Shown piece by piece: positions 53,462 to 62,383 of a DNA stretch of 64,000 bases; the stretch's first letter is position 1, and each line of letters opens with the position of its first letter. This DNA comes from Candidatus Thiodiazotropha endoloripes (GTDB lineage: Bacteria; Pseudomonadota; Gammaproteobacteria; Chromatiales; Chromatiaceae). The position numbers and the translations under genes are program-made. The DNA is taken from the NCBI RefSeq assembly GCF_001708965.1, contig NZ_LVJW01000003.1, forward strand, positions 2,087,834-2,151,833, written 5' to 3'. The notes under the pieces were generated by a model, which ran no database searches, was not told the origin of the DNA, and saw only the letters and a list, made by a program, of their open reading frames with translations.

Positions 53462-54679
53462 TCAATGAGACAGGTAGTCCTCAATATTGATACTGTACTC
53501 ATCGGGAGTGACCGGTTTTACGATTCGATCCCTACTACCTGCAACAGGATCGGTCAGATCCAGAACTTCAGGGGGAATCAGTCGTTGTTTGCGAAGGTCG
53601 TAAATCACTTTCAGGACAGGATTGAGCAGCGCTTTTTGCGGTGATGCGACAACCACAGCCAAACGCTGGCTCTCCAGGACCACTAGGCTGCCTACCGGAT
53701 ATATCCCGACACACTGAATGAAACGCTGCACCAGTTCGGCATCAAAGTCACCTTCATCACTCCATTCGACCAATTGACGTAGTACCAGACTGGGTAATTT
53801 CCCCTTATGGTAGACCCGATCTGAGGTAATGGCATCGTAGACATCAACAATCGCAGCCATTTTACCGTAGAGACTGATCTCCTCCCCTGAGAGCCTTCCC
53901 GGGTAGCCTGTACCATTGAGTCGTTCGTGATGTTGCAGTATGACCTGTTGCGCCCTTTTCGGTATGGACTCAGCTTCGTCGATCAATTTGTAACCAAAAC
54001 CCACGTGACCGCGCATCACATCGAACTCCTGATCGGTGAGTCGTCCAGGCTTGTTTAGGATCTTTTCGGGCACCTGTAGTTTACCGACATCATGCAGAAT
54101 CCCCCCCACACCAAGCTCCCAGATGGTGGACTGATCAAGCTGGAGTTTTTTTGCAAAAGCGATCATCAGTGCTGACACACTGACCGAATGCTCGAAGGTG
54201 TACTGATCCATCTGGCGAATCCGGGTCAGCCCCAGAAAAGCGTCCTGATTTCTGAATATCGAAGCCAACATATCCTCAACCACCGGTGTGACCCGCTCAG
54301 TCTCGATCTGTTTGCCAAGCCGGGCATCCGCCATGATATCGGTAATCACGCGCCCCGCTTCCAGACGCACCTGGTTTGCTTTTACGATCTCTTCCTGCAA
54401 TGAGTTTTGCGGATCACTGGAGATCGTCTTCCGATCCGCGACAGTTTCCGCTTGAACGGTTGCTGCAGATTGCTCGACGGCTGGCTGCTGTTCAATATCC
54501 AAGCCCTTGTCGGTATCGATATAAACTACCTTGATAGCCGATTTTCGGATCTTGCTGATATCGGATATTTGCTTGATTTTAAATTGATTTCTTAGGAAAG
54601 GATGGTCAATCCATGAGGCTTCCAGCTTATGCACATACATGCCTATTCTGAGCTCGCCGATTTTGACCTGTTTGATCAC
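53462..54679 (-). CDS. HD-GYP c-di-GMP phosphodiesterase with N-terminal DUF3391
   Basis: A 405-residue cytoplasmic protein. Residues 1 to about 130 form the DUF3391 module common in front of HD-GYP domains (IGMYVHKLEASWIDHPFL). The HD-GYP domain carries H164, the H196-D197 pair with K200 (LHDVGK), H225, H250-H251 and the HHERLNGTGYP motif at 250-260. This ligand set fits an active enzyme that degrades cyclic di-GMP. The start is a GTG with AGAGGA 8 bases upstream. It is divergent from the tRNA cluster. Confidence 0.92.
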   Translation of the reverse strand: MIKQVKIGELRIGMYVHKLEASWIDHPFLRNQFKIKQISDISKIRKSAIKVVYIDTDKGLDIEQQPAVEQSAATVQAETVADRKTISSDPQNSLQEEIVKANQVRLEAGRVITDIMADARLGKQIETERVTPVVEDMLASIFRNQDAFLGLTRIRQMDQYTFEHSVSVSALMIAFAKKLQLDQSTIWELGVGGILHDVGKLQVPEKILNKPGRLTDQEFDVMRGHVGFGYKLIDEAESIPKRAQQVILQHHERLNGTGYPGRLSGEEISLYGKMAAIVDVYDAITSDRVYHKGKLPSLVLRQLVEWSDEGDFDAELVQRFIQCVGIYPVGSLVVLESQRLAVVVASPQKALLNPVLKVIYDLRKQRLIPPEVLDLTDPVAGSRDRIVKPVTPDEYSINIEDYLSH

Positions 54680-54801
54680 TCCTACAATCCTCTGTAACGA
54701 TTCCTATCCCTAGTACAGGTTATCGGCTGTTAAGCCGCATAGCTTGAGAGCTGATGGTATTATCAAACTCTGACTGATCGCGGGTTATCTTTCAGAAAAG
54801 G

Positions 54802-54829
54802 TTGACAGATCCTCAGCAGAGGCTAGAAT
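54802..54829 (+). promoter_or_regulatory. Promoter of the tRNA-Gly gene
   Basis: TTGACA at 54802-54807 is a perfect -35. TAGAAT at 54824-54829 is a near-perfect -10 after a 16-base spacer. Transcription would start about 10-12 bases before the mature tRNA. Confidence 0.7.
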
Positions 54830-54847
54830 ACGCCCTTCCTGAACGCA

Positions 54848-54923
<76 letters not shown>

Positions 54924-54928
54924 ATTCT

Positions 54929-54958
54929 AAAAGGCCTCGGCACCACCGGGGCTTTTTT
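54929..54958 (+). terminator. Intrinsic terminator between tRNA-Gly and tRNA-Cys
   Basis: AAAAGGCCTCGG pairs with CCGGGGCTTTTTT around a CACCA loop, with one mismatch and one wobble, and runs into a T tract. It should end much of the transcription from the tRNA-Gly promoter before tRNA-Cys. Confidence 0.65.
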
Positions 54959-54990
54959 ATGTGCCGATTCGATTCATCAGGAATAGATGA

Positions 54991-54996
54991 TAGAAT
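54991..54996 (+). promoter_or_regulatory. Possible -10 element of a separate tRNA-Cys promoter
   Basis: TAGAAT, identical to the -10 of the tRNA-Gly promoter, lies 12 bases before the mature tRNA-Cys. The -35 region at 54968-54973 (TTCGAT) is a poor match, so the call is tentative. Confidence 0.35.
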
Positions 54997-55008
54997 TCCG
55001 ACCATAAT

Positions 55009-55082
55009 GGCTGAGTGGCAGAGTGGTTATGCAGCGGCCTGCAAAGCCGTGGACCTCGGTTCGATTCCGGGCTCAGCCTCCA
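55009..55082 (+). tRNA. tRNA-Cys (GCA)
   Basis: Acceptor arms GGCTGAG and CTCAGCC pair, the discriminator is T as expected for cysteine, the anticodon loop CTGCAAA carries GCA, and the T arm contains GTTCGATTC. The CCA end is encoded. Confidence 0.95.
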
Positions 55083-55120
55083 TCTTTCTGATTTAAGATC
55101 TGCACAAACAGCGCCAATCT

Positions 55121-55207
55121 GCCCGGGTGGCGAAATTGGTAGACGCAAGAGACTTAAAATCTCTCGACCTTCGGGTCGTGCCGGTTCGATTCCGGCCCCG
55201 GGCACCA
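55121..55207 (+). tRNA. tRNA-Leu (TAA)
   Basis: A class II tRNA of 87 bases with a long variable arm (CGACCTTCGGGTCG). Acceptor arms GCCCGGG and CCCGGGC pair, the anticodon loop CTTAAAA carries TAA, and the T arm contains GTTCGATTC. The CCA end is encoded. Confidence 0.95.
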
Positions 55208-55380
55208 TACTGCCCCCACACTCAATCATCCCCATCCGCCAGAACCAACACCTGCCGAAAGATCTATCTTACCTGGTCGAGGAAAATTCTGAGTCGATGA
55301 AAGCGAAAGCGTTATCCTGGCCCGATAGGCTCCACTGCATGGCCGGCACTCCGGCCAGGATCAACAGAGTTCGGTAAAAA

Positions 55381-55809
55381 CTAATACCGGTAGGGCAAGG
55401 TGATAAGGATCACCCCATCCTCGTCGCTTCTACTCATCCCGGCAAGATCCGCATTACCCGGTAGCCTGAAGCGACGATTCATCGATGATGAACTGCTGGT
55501 GAAGCTGTAACCCCGTTCGTTTCGGTTTTCGACCCGATGCGCCTCTTGATTCTTCACCACCAGAAAGGGCCCTGAGACCTCAACCTGAATCGACTCCGGT
55601 GCATATCCCCGGCTCAGGATACGCAGGTGATAACCCTGCTCATCCTGATAGCGCTGAAACTTTACCGATTTTTGTGTATGAAAACTGCTCCCCTGAGTCA
55701 GTGGAGCTCTGTGACTGGATCCGGATCTGTAATCAAACGCTTGTGCATCGACAGGCGCAATCAACCATGCAGTCACCAGTAGGCCTATGAGTGGAACTCT
55801 CTTATTCAT
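55381..55809 (-). CDS. Secreted Hsp20/alpha-crystallin-like protein
   Basis: A 142-residue protein with a signal peptide (about 1-24, cleavage after VDAQA). The mature part has an alpha-crystallin-type beta sandwich: YHLRILSRGYAPESIQVEVS, FLVVKNQEAH, the RRFRLPGNADLAGMSRSDED signature and the final GVILITLPYRY. Export is unusual, because most Hsp20 proteins are cytoplasmic; here it would act in the periplasm. It is on the same strand as pgsA and convergent with the tRNA-Leu gene. A holdase role is inferred. Confidence 0.75.
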   Translation of the reverse strand: MNKRVPLIGLLVTAWLIAPVDAQAFDYRSGSSHRAPLTQGSSFHTQKSVKFQRYQDEQGYHLRILSRGYAPESIQVEVSGPFLVVKNQEAHRVENRNERGYSFTSSSSSMNRRFRLPGNADLAGMSRSDEDGVILITLPYRY

Positions 55810-56013
55810 CCTTCACCTCCCGTTTCCCAATCTTACGCTCTGTTAACAAGAACCCGATTCTACCCGTTACAAGATCAGACCCTGTATACCAAACAGGCCA
55901 TGAGCATCACGACACTCAGGCGTGTAAAAATGGCACGGTTCTCAGGCCATGGCCCATCTCTCATCGAGGGCCGCCTCCGGGCTGAGTCATTTTGTCGCCT
56001 CTAACCTATTAGT

Positions 56014-56646
56014 TTAGTCGTTAACCTGTCCTGTAGATCCATCAATCTCAACGTTTGAGATGTTATTGCTCTCCAGGCTACCACTGACCTGCCGCTTGCC
56101 CAGCAGACTCGGCCAGGCCGCTCTGATGTAGAGCGCCATCGACCAAAGGGTCAAGATAGCCGCCACATAGAGCAGCACAAAACCGACTGTGTAGACCGGG
56201 ATGCCCCACAACGGTTCACTGAATATCAATAGCAGAATCGCCACCATCTGCACGGCGGTTTTGAATTTACCAATCAGAGAAACGGCAACCATGGCCCGCT
56301 CACCCAGTTCCGCCATCCACTCACGCAGTGCGGAGATGGTGATCTCCCGTCCGATGATAACGGCAGCAGGAATAGCGAGTGCCGGCGTCGGTTCGGCCTG
56401 CACCAGCAGCAGCAGTGAGACCGCTACCATCAGCTTGTCTGCGACCGGATCAAGGAACGCCCCCAGCGGGGAAACCTGACCCCATCGTCTGGCAAGATAA
56501 CCGTCAAGCCAGTCGGTCACTGCGGCTACCGAGAACACAAGCGCACAACTGAGCCTGGCCCACTCAACCGGCAGATAGAACAGCAACACAAACACAGGAA
56601 TCAACACAATCCTTAGAAGTGTCAGTATGTTAGGAATGTTCCACAT
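56014..56646 (-). CDS. pgsA: CDP-diacylglycerol-glycerol-3-phosphate 3-phosphatidyltransferase
   Basis: PgsA makes phosphatidylglycerol phosphate, the first committed step to phosphatidylglycerol and cardiolipin, in the inner membrane. The CDP-alcohol phosphatidyltransferase motif is complete: D45, D48, G49, A52, R53, G62, D66 and D70, within DWLDGYLARRWG and GAFLDPVADK. Several membrane helices are visible. At 210 residues it is slightly longer than usual, owing to a hydrophilic C-terminal tail of about 25 residues. It follows uvrC after 17 bases. Confidence 0.95.
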   Translation of the reverse strand: MWNIPNILTLLRIVLIPVFVLLFYLPVEWARLSCALVFSVAAVTDWLDGYLARRWGQVSPLGAFLDPVADKLMVAVSLLLLVQAEPTPALAIPAAVIIGREITISALREWMAELGERAMVAVSLIGKFKTAVQMVAILLLIFSEPLWGIPVYTVGFVLLYVAAILTLWSMALYIRAAWPSLLGKRQVSGSLESNNISNVEIDGSTGQVND

Positions 56647-56663
56647 CTCATTCTCAGTCGTAT

Positions 56664-58484
56664 TTATGTTTTGTCATGCAAGGCCTGGTAGATCTGTTCT
56701 GCCAATCCTTTGCTGATTCCTTCCACTCGGGCCAGATCCTCTACTCCCGCCCTGGAGAGGGCCTGTAAACCACCGAATTGCTTCATCAACCGTTGTCGAC
56801 GTTTGGCGCCAATTCCGGGAATATCCTCAAGCACAGAACGTTTACGGCTTTTTTGCCTCCGCTGACGATGCGCTGTAATGGCGAATCGATGCGCCTCATC
56901 CCTTATCTGCTGGATAAGATGGAGCGCCGGTGAATCTGCTGGCAGTATAATCGGTGAGTTTCGCCCCAACAAGAACAGCTGCTCCATACCGGCTTTTCGA
57001 TCAACCCCTTTCGCCACGCCGACCAGAATCAGGCCAGACACCCCTAAGTCCTGTAAACAGTCGTTGACCGAAGCCAGTTGTCCCCTGCCCCCATCGACAA
57101 ACAGCAGATCCGGCAACGGCACCTCACCCTTCTTTACTCTGCGATAACGGCGTTCCAGTACCTGCCCCATCGCAGCATAATCGTCGCCTGGTGTGATGTT
57201 CTCGATATTGAAGCGTCGGTAATCCGACTTCAGCGGTCCCTCCTGGTTGAAAACCACACAGGAACCCACGGTCAACTCACCCCGGGTATGACTGATATCA
57301 AAACACTCCATGCGCTCAGGAATCGCCGCCAGATCCAGGGCCTGCTGAAGTGACTGTAGCCTCTGCTCCATATTCGATTGGGCATTGAGACGGCTTTGCA
57401 GAGCAAGCTTGGCATTGCCCGCCGCCATCTTCAACCACCTGGCCCGCTCGCCGCGAACCTTTTTACCGATACGAATCCGCCGTTTGGCCTGCTCAGTGAA
57501 AACGGCCTCCAGCAGCGCCCGCTCTTCCAACGCTGTGTTGATGATGATCTCGTTAGGTAGCGGCTTATCCAGGTAGTACTGGGTTATGAAAGCGCGCAAG
57601 ACACTCTCTTCCGAGTCCCCTTGTGGCACTGTGGGATAGAAGGATTTGTTTCCCAGGTTACGCCCCGATCGAATGTAAAATACCTGAATGCAGGCACTGT
57701 TGCCCCGTTTGGCTATCGCGACGATATCCAGATCACCCGACTCGCCACTCACATACTGGCGCTCCTGTATACGCTGTAGACTTTTGATCTGATCCCGGTA
57801 GCGGGCCGCCAGTTCAAATTCCAGCTTTTGCGAGGCCGATTCCATCTGTTTGACCAACTCATCCACAACCAGATTGGTCTTACCCTCCAGAAACATAACT
57901 GCGTGCTCCACATCCAGCGCATAATCCTGCTCGCTGACCAGACCGACACAGGGACCGCTGCAGCGTTTTATCTGGTACTGCAAACAGGCACGGGAGCGAT
58001 TACGATAGAAACTCTCCTCACATTGCCTCACCGGAAACAGTTTCTGCAGCAACTGAAGGGTTTCACGGGTTGAACCGGCACTGGGATAGGGACCGAAATA
58101 GCGCCCTTTGCCCTTGCGGGCACCGCGCCTGAATGAGAGGGCTGGATAGTCCTGATCCGATGAGAGGTGGATATAGGGATAGCTTTTATCATCCCTCAGT
58201 AGAATATTGTATTTCGGCTTCAGCGATTTGATCAGTTGATTCTCAAGAATCAGCGCTTCTGCCTCGGTATGGGTAACAATGATCTCAATCTCAATAATCT
58301 GCGAGACCATGATCTGGATACGCCGGTTCAGGCTACGGGTAAAATAGCTGGAAACCCGTTTCTTGAGATTCTTTGCCTTACCCACATAGAGAACCTTCTC
58401 CTGTTCCCCAATCATCCGATAAACCCCCGGCCTGGAGGTCAGGGTGTTGAGAAACTTGGCATGATCGAATTGCTGCTGAGCCAT
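56664..58484 (-). CDS. uvrC: Excinuclease ABC subunit C
   Basis: UvrC makes both incisions around DNA lesions in nucleotide excision repair. The 606 residues include the N-terminal GIY-YIG nuclease (RPGVYRMIGEQEKVLYVGKA), a UVR domain that contacts UvrB (about 200-235), the RNase H-like C-terminal nuclease (ECFDISHTRGE, FVDGGRGQL) and two helix-hairpin-helix motifs near the end (DIPGIGAKRRQRLMKQFGGL). It lies in the conserved uvrY-uvrC-pgsA order, with an extra gene between uvrY and uvrC. Confidence 0.96.
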   Translation of the reverse strand: MAQQQFDHAKFLNTLTSRPGVYRMIGEQEKVLYVGKAKNLKKRVSSYFTRSLNRRIQIMVSQIIEIEIIVTHTEAEALILENQLIKSLKPKYNILLRDDKSYPYIHLSSDQDYPALSFRRGARKGKGRYFGPYPSAGSTRETLQLLQKLFPVRQCEESFYRNRSRACLQYQIKRCSGPCVGLVSEQDYALDVEHAVMFLEGKTNLVVDELVKQMESASQKLEFELAARYRDQIKSLQRIQERQYVSGESGDLDIVAIAKRGNSACIQVFYIRSGRNLGNKSFYPTVPQGDSEESVLRAFITQYYLDKPLPNEIIINTALEERALLEAVFTEQAKRRIRIGKKVRGERARWLKMAAGNAKLALQSRLNAQSNMEQRLQSLQQALDLAAIPERMECFDISHTRGELTVGSCVVFNQEGPLKSDYRRFNIENITPGDDYAAMGQVLERRYRRVKKGEVPLPDLLFVDGGRGQLASVNDCLQDLGVSGLILVGVAKGVDRKAGMEQLFLLGRNSPIILPADSPALHLIQQIRDEAHRFAITAHRQRRQKSRKRSVLEDIPGIGAKRRQRLMKQFGGLQALSRAGVEDLARVEGISKGLAEQIYQALHDKT

Positions 58485-58640
58485 ATGAGGTCAATCGTGA
58501 GTCGTTTGTTGAACCATCCGGTCGGGCAGGTTCCCAGGGTCATTCGTTAACATGATTCGAGATGCATTGAGAGACCTGCTTATCGAGCGTATTCCAGCAG
58601 GCCGGGATTCCGAGAAGCGTGGCGCAAACCACTCTTCAGA

Positions 58641-59270
58641 CTATTTTAGAAGCTCTCCAGCCCGTTGAAAAATCTGTTGAAACATCTCCGCTGTCAACCG
58701 CCGTGTCTGAGTGTTGTAGCGACTGCAATGGTAGGAGTCGATGAGGTTTAGCTGATCACTGAGCTGATGCTCCATTGCATGGGCGAATGGGTAATCTTTT
58801 TGTCTCAACTGCAGCGCTTTGATCACCGCTTTATGGGCGATCGAACCCAGGGCGATCACCACACTCTCAGCTGGCATGGCTGACAGTTCCTGGGCAAGAA
58901 AGTCATTACACTGATTGACTTCTGCCCCCAAAGGTTTGTTCTGTGGAGGCAGACATTTGACTGCATTGGTAATGCGGCAGTTATAGAGTTCAAGTCCATC
59001 CCGACGGCTTGTCGATTCGGGCTGATTGGAAAATCCATAGTCATAGAGTGTCTGATAGAGAAGCACTCCTGCATGGTCGCCGGTAAACGGTCTGCCTGTC
59101 GCATTGGCACCATGCATGCCCGGCGCCAGACCGACAATCAGCAGTTTGGCTTGAGCATCGCCAAATGGTGCAACAGGTGCTGCATGATAGTCAGGATACT
59201 CCTCAGCGACCTGATCGAGGAACTCTGCCAGCCTGGAACAGCGGCGGCACTTGGCAGTAAATCTCTTCAA
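58641..59270 (-). CDS. Uracil-DNA glycosylase, family 5 (UDGb) type
   Basis: A 209-residue DNA glycosylase predicted to remove uracil and other deaminated bases. Motif GLAPGMHGANATGRPFTGD at 47-65 fits the family 5 signature, except that the usual NRTGR reads NATGR. NAVKCLPPQNKP at 102-113 and SYHCSRYNTQT at 179-189 are the other family motifs. C8, C11, C106 and C121 are placed to bind an iron-sulfur cluster. The start is a TTG (GAGG 10 bases upstream); no ATG is available. It sits between uvrY and uvrC, an unusual place for a glycosylase. Confidence 0.88.
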   Translation of the reverse strand: MKRFTAKCRRCSRLAEFLDQVAEEYPDYHAAPVAPFGDAQAKLLIVGLAPGMHGANATGRPFTGDHAGVLLYQTLYDYGFSNQPESTSRRDGLELYNCRITNAVKCLPPQNKPLGAEVNQCNDFLAQELSAMPAESVVIALGSIAHKAVIKALQLRQKDYPFAHAMEHQLSDQLNLIDSYHCSRYNTQTRRLTAEMFQQIFQRAGELLK

Positions 59271-59382
59271 AGTTAATCAACCTCTTTCTGTAATGACCAG
59301 AGCCAACCCGATAGGCAAGATCAGGGCATGGTTTGCTGCATGATACAGAATCTGAGTCGAGGTAGACCAGAGCCCTATTGGA

Positions 59383-60024
59383 CTAGTCGCTGTCTTTCAA
59401 AATACCATGACGGTATGCGAGTCGTGTCAACTCAACATCGTTCTTGATATCGAGTTTTTCGTAGATTCGCTGACGATAAGTACTGACTGTTTTAGGACTG
59501 AGAGAGAGAATATCGGATATCTCCTGATTCTTTTGTCCTTCCAGGATCTGCAGCAAGACTTGTGTCTCTCTCGAGGAGAGTGATTTGAATGGATTGTCAG
59601 CGTGTCCCTGCCACTCGGTAAGGGTATGTTTTCTGGCAACATCGGAAGCAATATAGTGGTGGCCATTGTATACCGCGCGAATCCCTCGGATCATCTCATC
59701 CGCAGGACAGCCTTTGGTGAGAAAACCCATGGCGCCGACCTCATGAAGTCTTGATGGGAACGGATCATCATCGAGCACGGTCAATGCAATCACCTTCAAA
59801 TCCGGCTTTACACGAAGGACTCTGCGGGTTGCTTCAATGCCCCCCATGCCAGGCATGTTGACATCCATTAGCACCACATCCGGTGAGGTTTTTCTCACAA
59901 GCTCAATAGCTTCTTCACCTGTCGAGGCTTCCCCGGCAACTTCGATCTCTTCCGCCTTGTCGAGAATCCCCTTAACTCCGGTCCTGATCAATTCATGATC
60001 ATCAACCAGTAAAACTTTTATCAT
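59383..60024 (-). CDS. uvrY: Response regulator UvrY/GacA
   Basis: A NarL-type response regulator of 213 residues. The receiver domain has the phospho-acceptor D54 in VVLMDVNMPGM. The LuxR-type helix-turn-helix lies near the end (SSRETQVLLQILEGQKNQEI, SPKTVSTYRQRIYEKL). UvrY/GacA orthologues are phosphorylated by BarA/GacS and drive small RNAs that control the Csr/Rsm system, which affects carbon storage, biofilm and secretion. Its location upstream of uvrC is conserved. The BarA-type kinase is not in the window. Confidence 0.95.
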   Translation of the reverse strand: MIKVLLVDDHELIRTGVKGILDKAEEIEVAGEASTGEEAIELVRKTSPDVVLMDVNMPGMGGIEATRRVLRVKPDLKVIALTVLDDDPFPSRLHEVGAMGFLTKGCPADEMIRGIRAVYNGHHYIASDVARKHTLTEWQGHADNPFKSLSSRETQVLLQILEGQKNQEISDILSLSPKTVSTYRQRIYEKLDIKNDVELTRLAYRHGILKDSD

Positions 60025-60213
60025 TTTTGCATCTCTGCAGATCCCTCTTACCCTCGTGAAAAGGTATATCGATATCTATTGAAAATTTATCCTTAAATCC
60101 ATACTCAATCTTGCTTATGGGGGTTAATTTACCCCAAATGAGTGGTAACAGCGAGTACTATAGGTTGTAAAATTCAGTCCTTTAAACCCTGCTGAGCCTG
60201 GCAGCAGAGGTAC

Positions 60214-60705
60214 TTAACCGACCTGGGACATCGGAAATTCGGCAGCCAGATTACGGCTGTTGAGAAGAAAGGAATGACCTTGCTCTACGCAGTATCTAAG
60301 CCATTTCGAGAGAAACAGATTGATTTTCCAGCGCTGCTCCAGGGTTGGATTCGTTCCCCAACGATCGAGCGGCAAGCTGGACTGACGAAGATCGACCACA
60401 TCCACCTGCTTGGAGTCATGGTAGACCCTCAACATGGCATCAGGATCGGGATAATCTCCCACAACATGGGTGAAGTAGTAGGTCAGGTGTACCAGTGTTG
60501 TGTAGGGGGTCTGTTCGATCACATCAAGGTGGAGATCCATCGATCCGCCCAATCTTGATCGATACTCCCCGGTCAGAATTTGAAGATCGGGCGCCATTCG
60601 CATCAGCAATCCATAGCTCTCTTCGCTGAGATCCAGTACACGACCCATCGTCGGCTGCTGGGAAAGCAGCTTTTTCATACTCCATGGGTAGTCTGAAGAT
60701 CTCAT
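60214..60705 (-). CDS. DUF1249 family protein (YqiB-like)
   Basis: A 163-residue soluble protein of the DUF1249 family, of unknown function, which often occurs near lipid A or phosphoesterase genes in gammaproteobacteria. Family segments are YGLLMRMAPDLQIL, YTTLVHLTYYF, RVYHDSKQVDVVDLR and a C-terminal WKINLFLSKWLRYCVEQGHSF. I chose the ATG at 60705. A TTG seven codons earlier and an ATG nine codons later are other options, and none has a strong ribosome-binding site. It stands alone downstream of the thioredoxin gene. Confidence 0.82.
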   Translation of the reverse strand: MRSSDYPWSMKKLLSQQPTMGRVLDLSEESYGLLMRMAPDLQILTGEYRSRLGGSMDLHLDVIEQTPYTTLVHLTYYFTHVVGDYPDPDAMLRVYHDSKQVDVVDLRQSSLPLDRWGTNPTLEQRWKINLFLSKWLRYCVEQGHSFLLNSRNLAAEFPMSQVG

Positions 60706-60796
60706 GTCGTCTGTTCGGTAACTCAAGTCCGCTGCGTCACAGCAGAGTTGAATCGTTCCGTTTAACGCTCAGTCTGGGTCTGCAGCCGACACTTTG

Positions 60797-61174
60797 TTAA
60801 GCGTTTTGGCCATTCTGCTGCTCAGCCTCAATTTGTGCTCTTACTTCATTCATATCCAGTTCACTGGCTTTGCTGAGCAATTCACGGAACGCGGATTCAG
60901 GGAGCGCTCCAGGCTGAGAGAAGATAATGATATTTTCACGGAAGATCATCAGGGTAGGAATGGAACGCACCTGAAAGTGCATCGCGAGTTCCTGCTCATC
61001 TTCGGTGTTCACTTTACCGAATACGATATTCGGATTGTCTTCAGATACGCTCTCATAGGTTGGTGCGAATGAACGGCATGGACCACACCAGGGCGCCCAA
61101 AAGTCAATGATCACGAAATCATTTTCGGTTACGGTCGACTCAAAATTCTCTTTAGTTAATTCTACAACAGCCAC
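60797..61174 (-). CDS. Thioredoxin family protein
   Basis: A 125-residue cytoplasmic thioredoxin-fold protein with the classical active site WCGPC (C30 and C33) and the cis-proline loop RSIPTLMIF. After the fold it has an extra C-terminal helix (SELDMNEVRAQIEAEQQN) that housekeeping TrxA lacks. It should reduce disulfides in cytoplasmic partners using thioredoxin reductase. Its neighbours do not reveal a specific client. It is a monocistronic unit with an intrinsic terminator of adk just upstream. Confidence 0.9.
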   Translation of the reverse strand: MAVVELTKENFESTVTENDFVIIDFWAPWCGPCRSFAPTYESVSEDNPNIVFGKVNTEDEQELAMHFQVRSIPTLMIFRENIIIFSQPGALPESAFRELLSKASELDMNEVRAQIEAEQQNGQNA

Positions 61175-61269
61175 GTGGTAGCCCCTTACTGGAAGTTAAG
61201 TTATGGCAGATAGTATCAGAATAGAGGGTGGAATGCCTGCCGGATTACCTAACCTCTGAATTGCTTTTC

Positions 61270-61306
61270 AAAACCAAGAGGGGCCGCGACATTCGTGCGA
61301 CCCCCC
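61270..61306 (-). terminator. Probable intrinsic terminator after adk
   Basis: On the minus strand, GGGGTCGC pairs with GCGGCCCC (61304-61297 and 61287-61280), with one G-T pair. TCTTGGTTTT follows. It lies 27 bases or so past the adk stop. Confidence 0.5.
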
Positions 61307-61331
61307 CGAGCTTTTTCAATCCGATTTGAGC

Positions 61332-62383
<1,052 letters not shown>

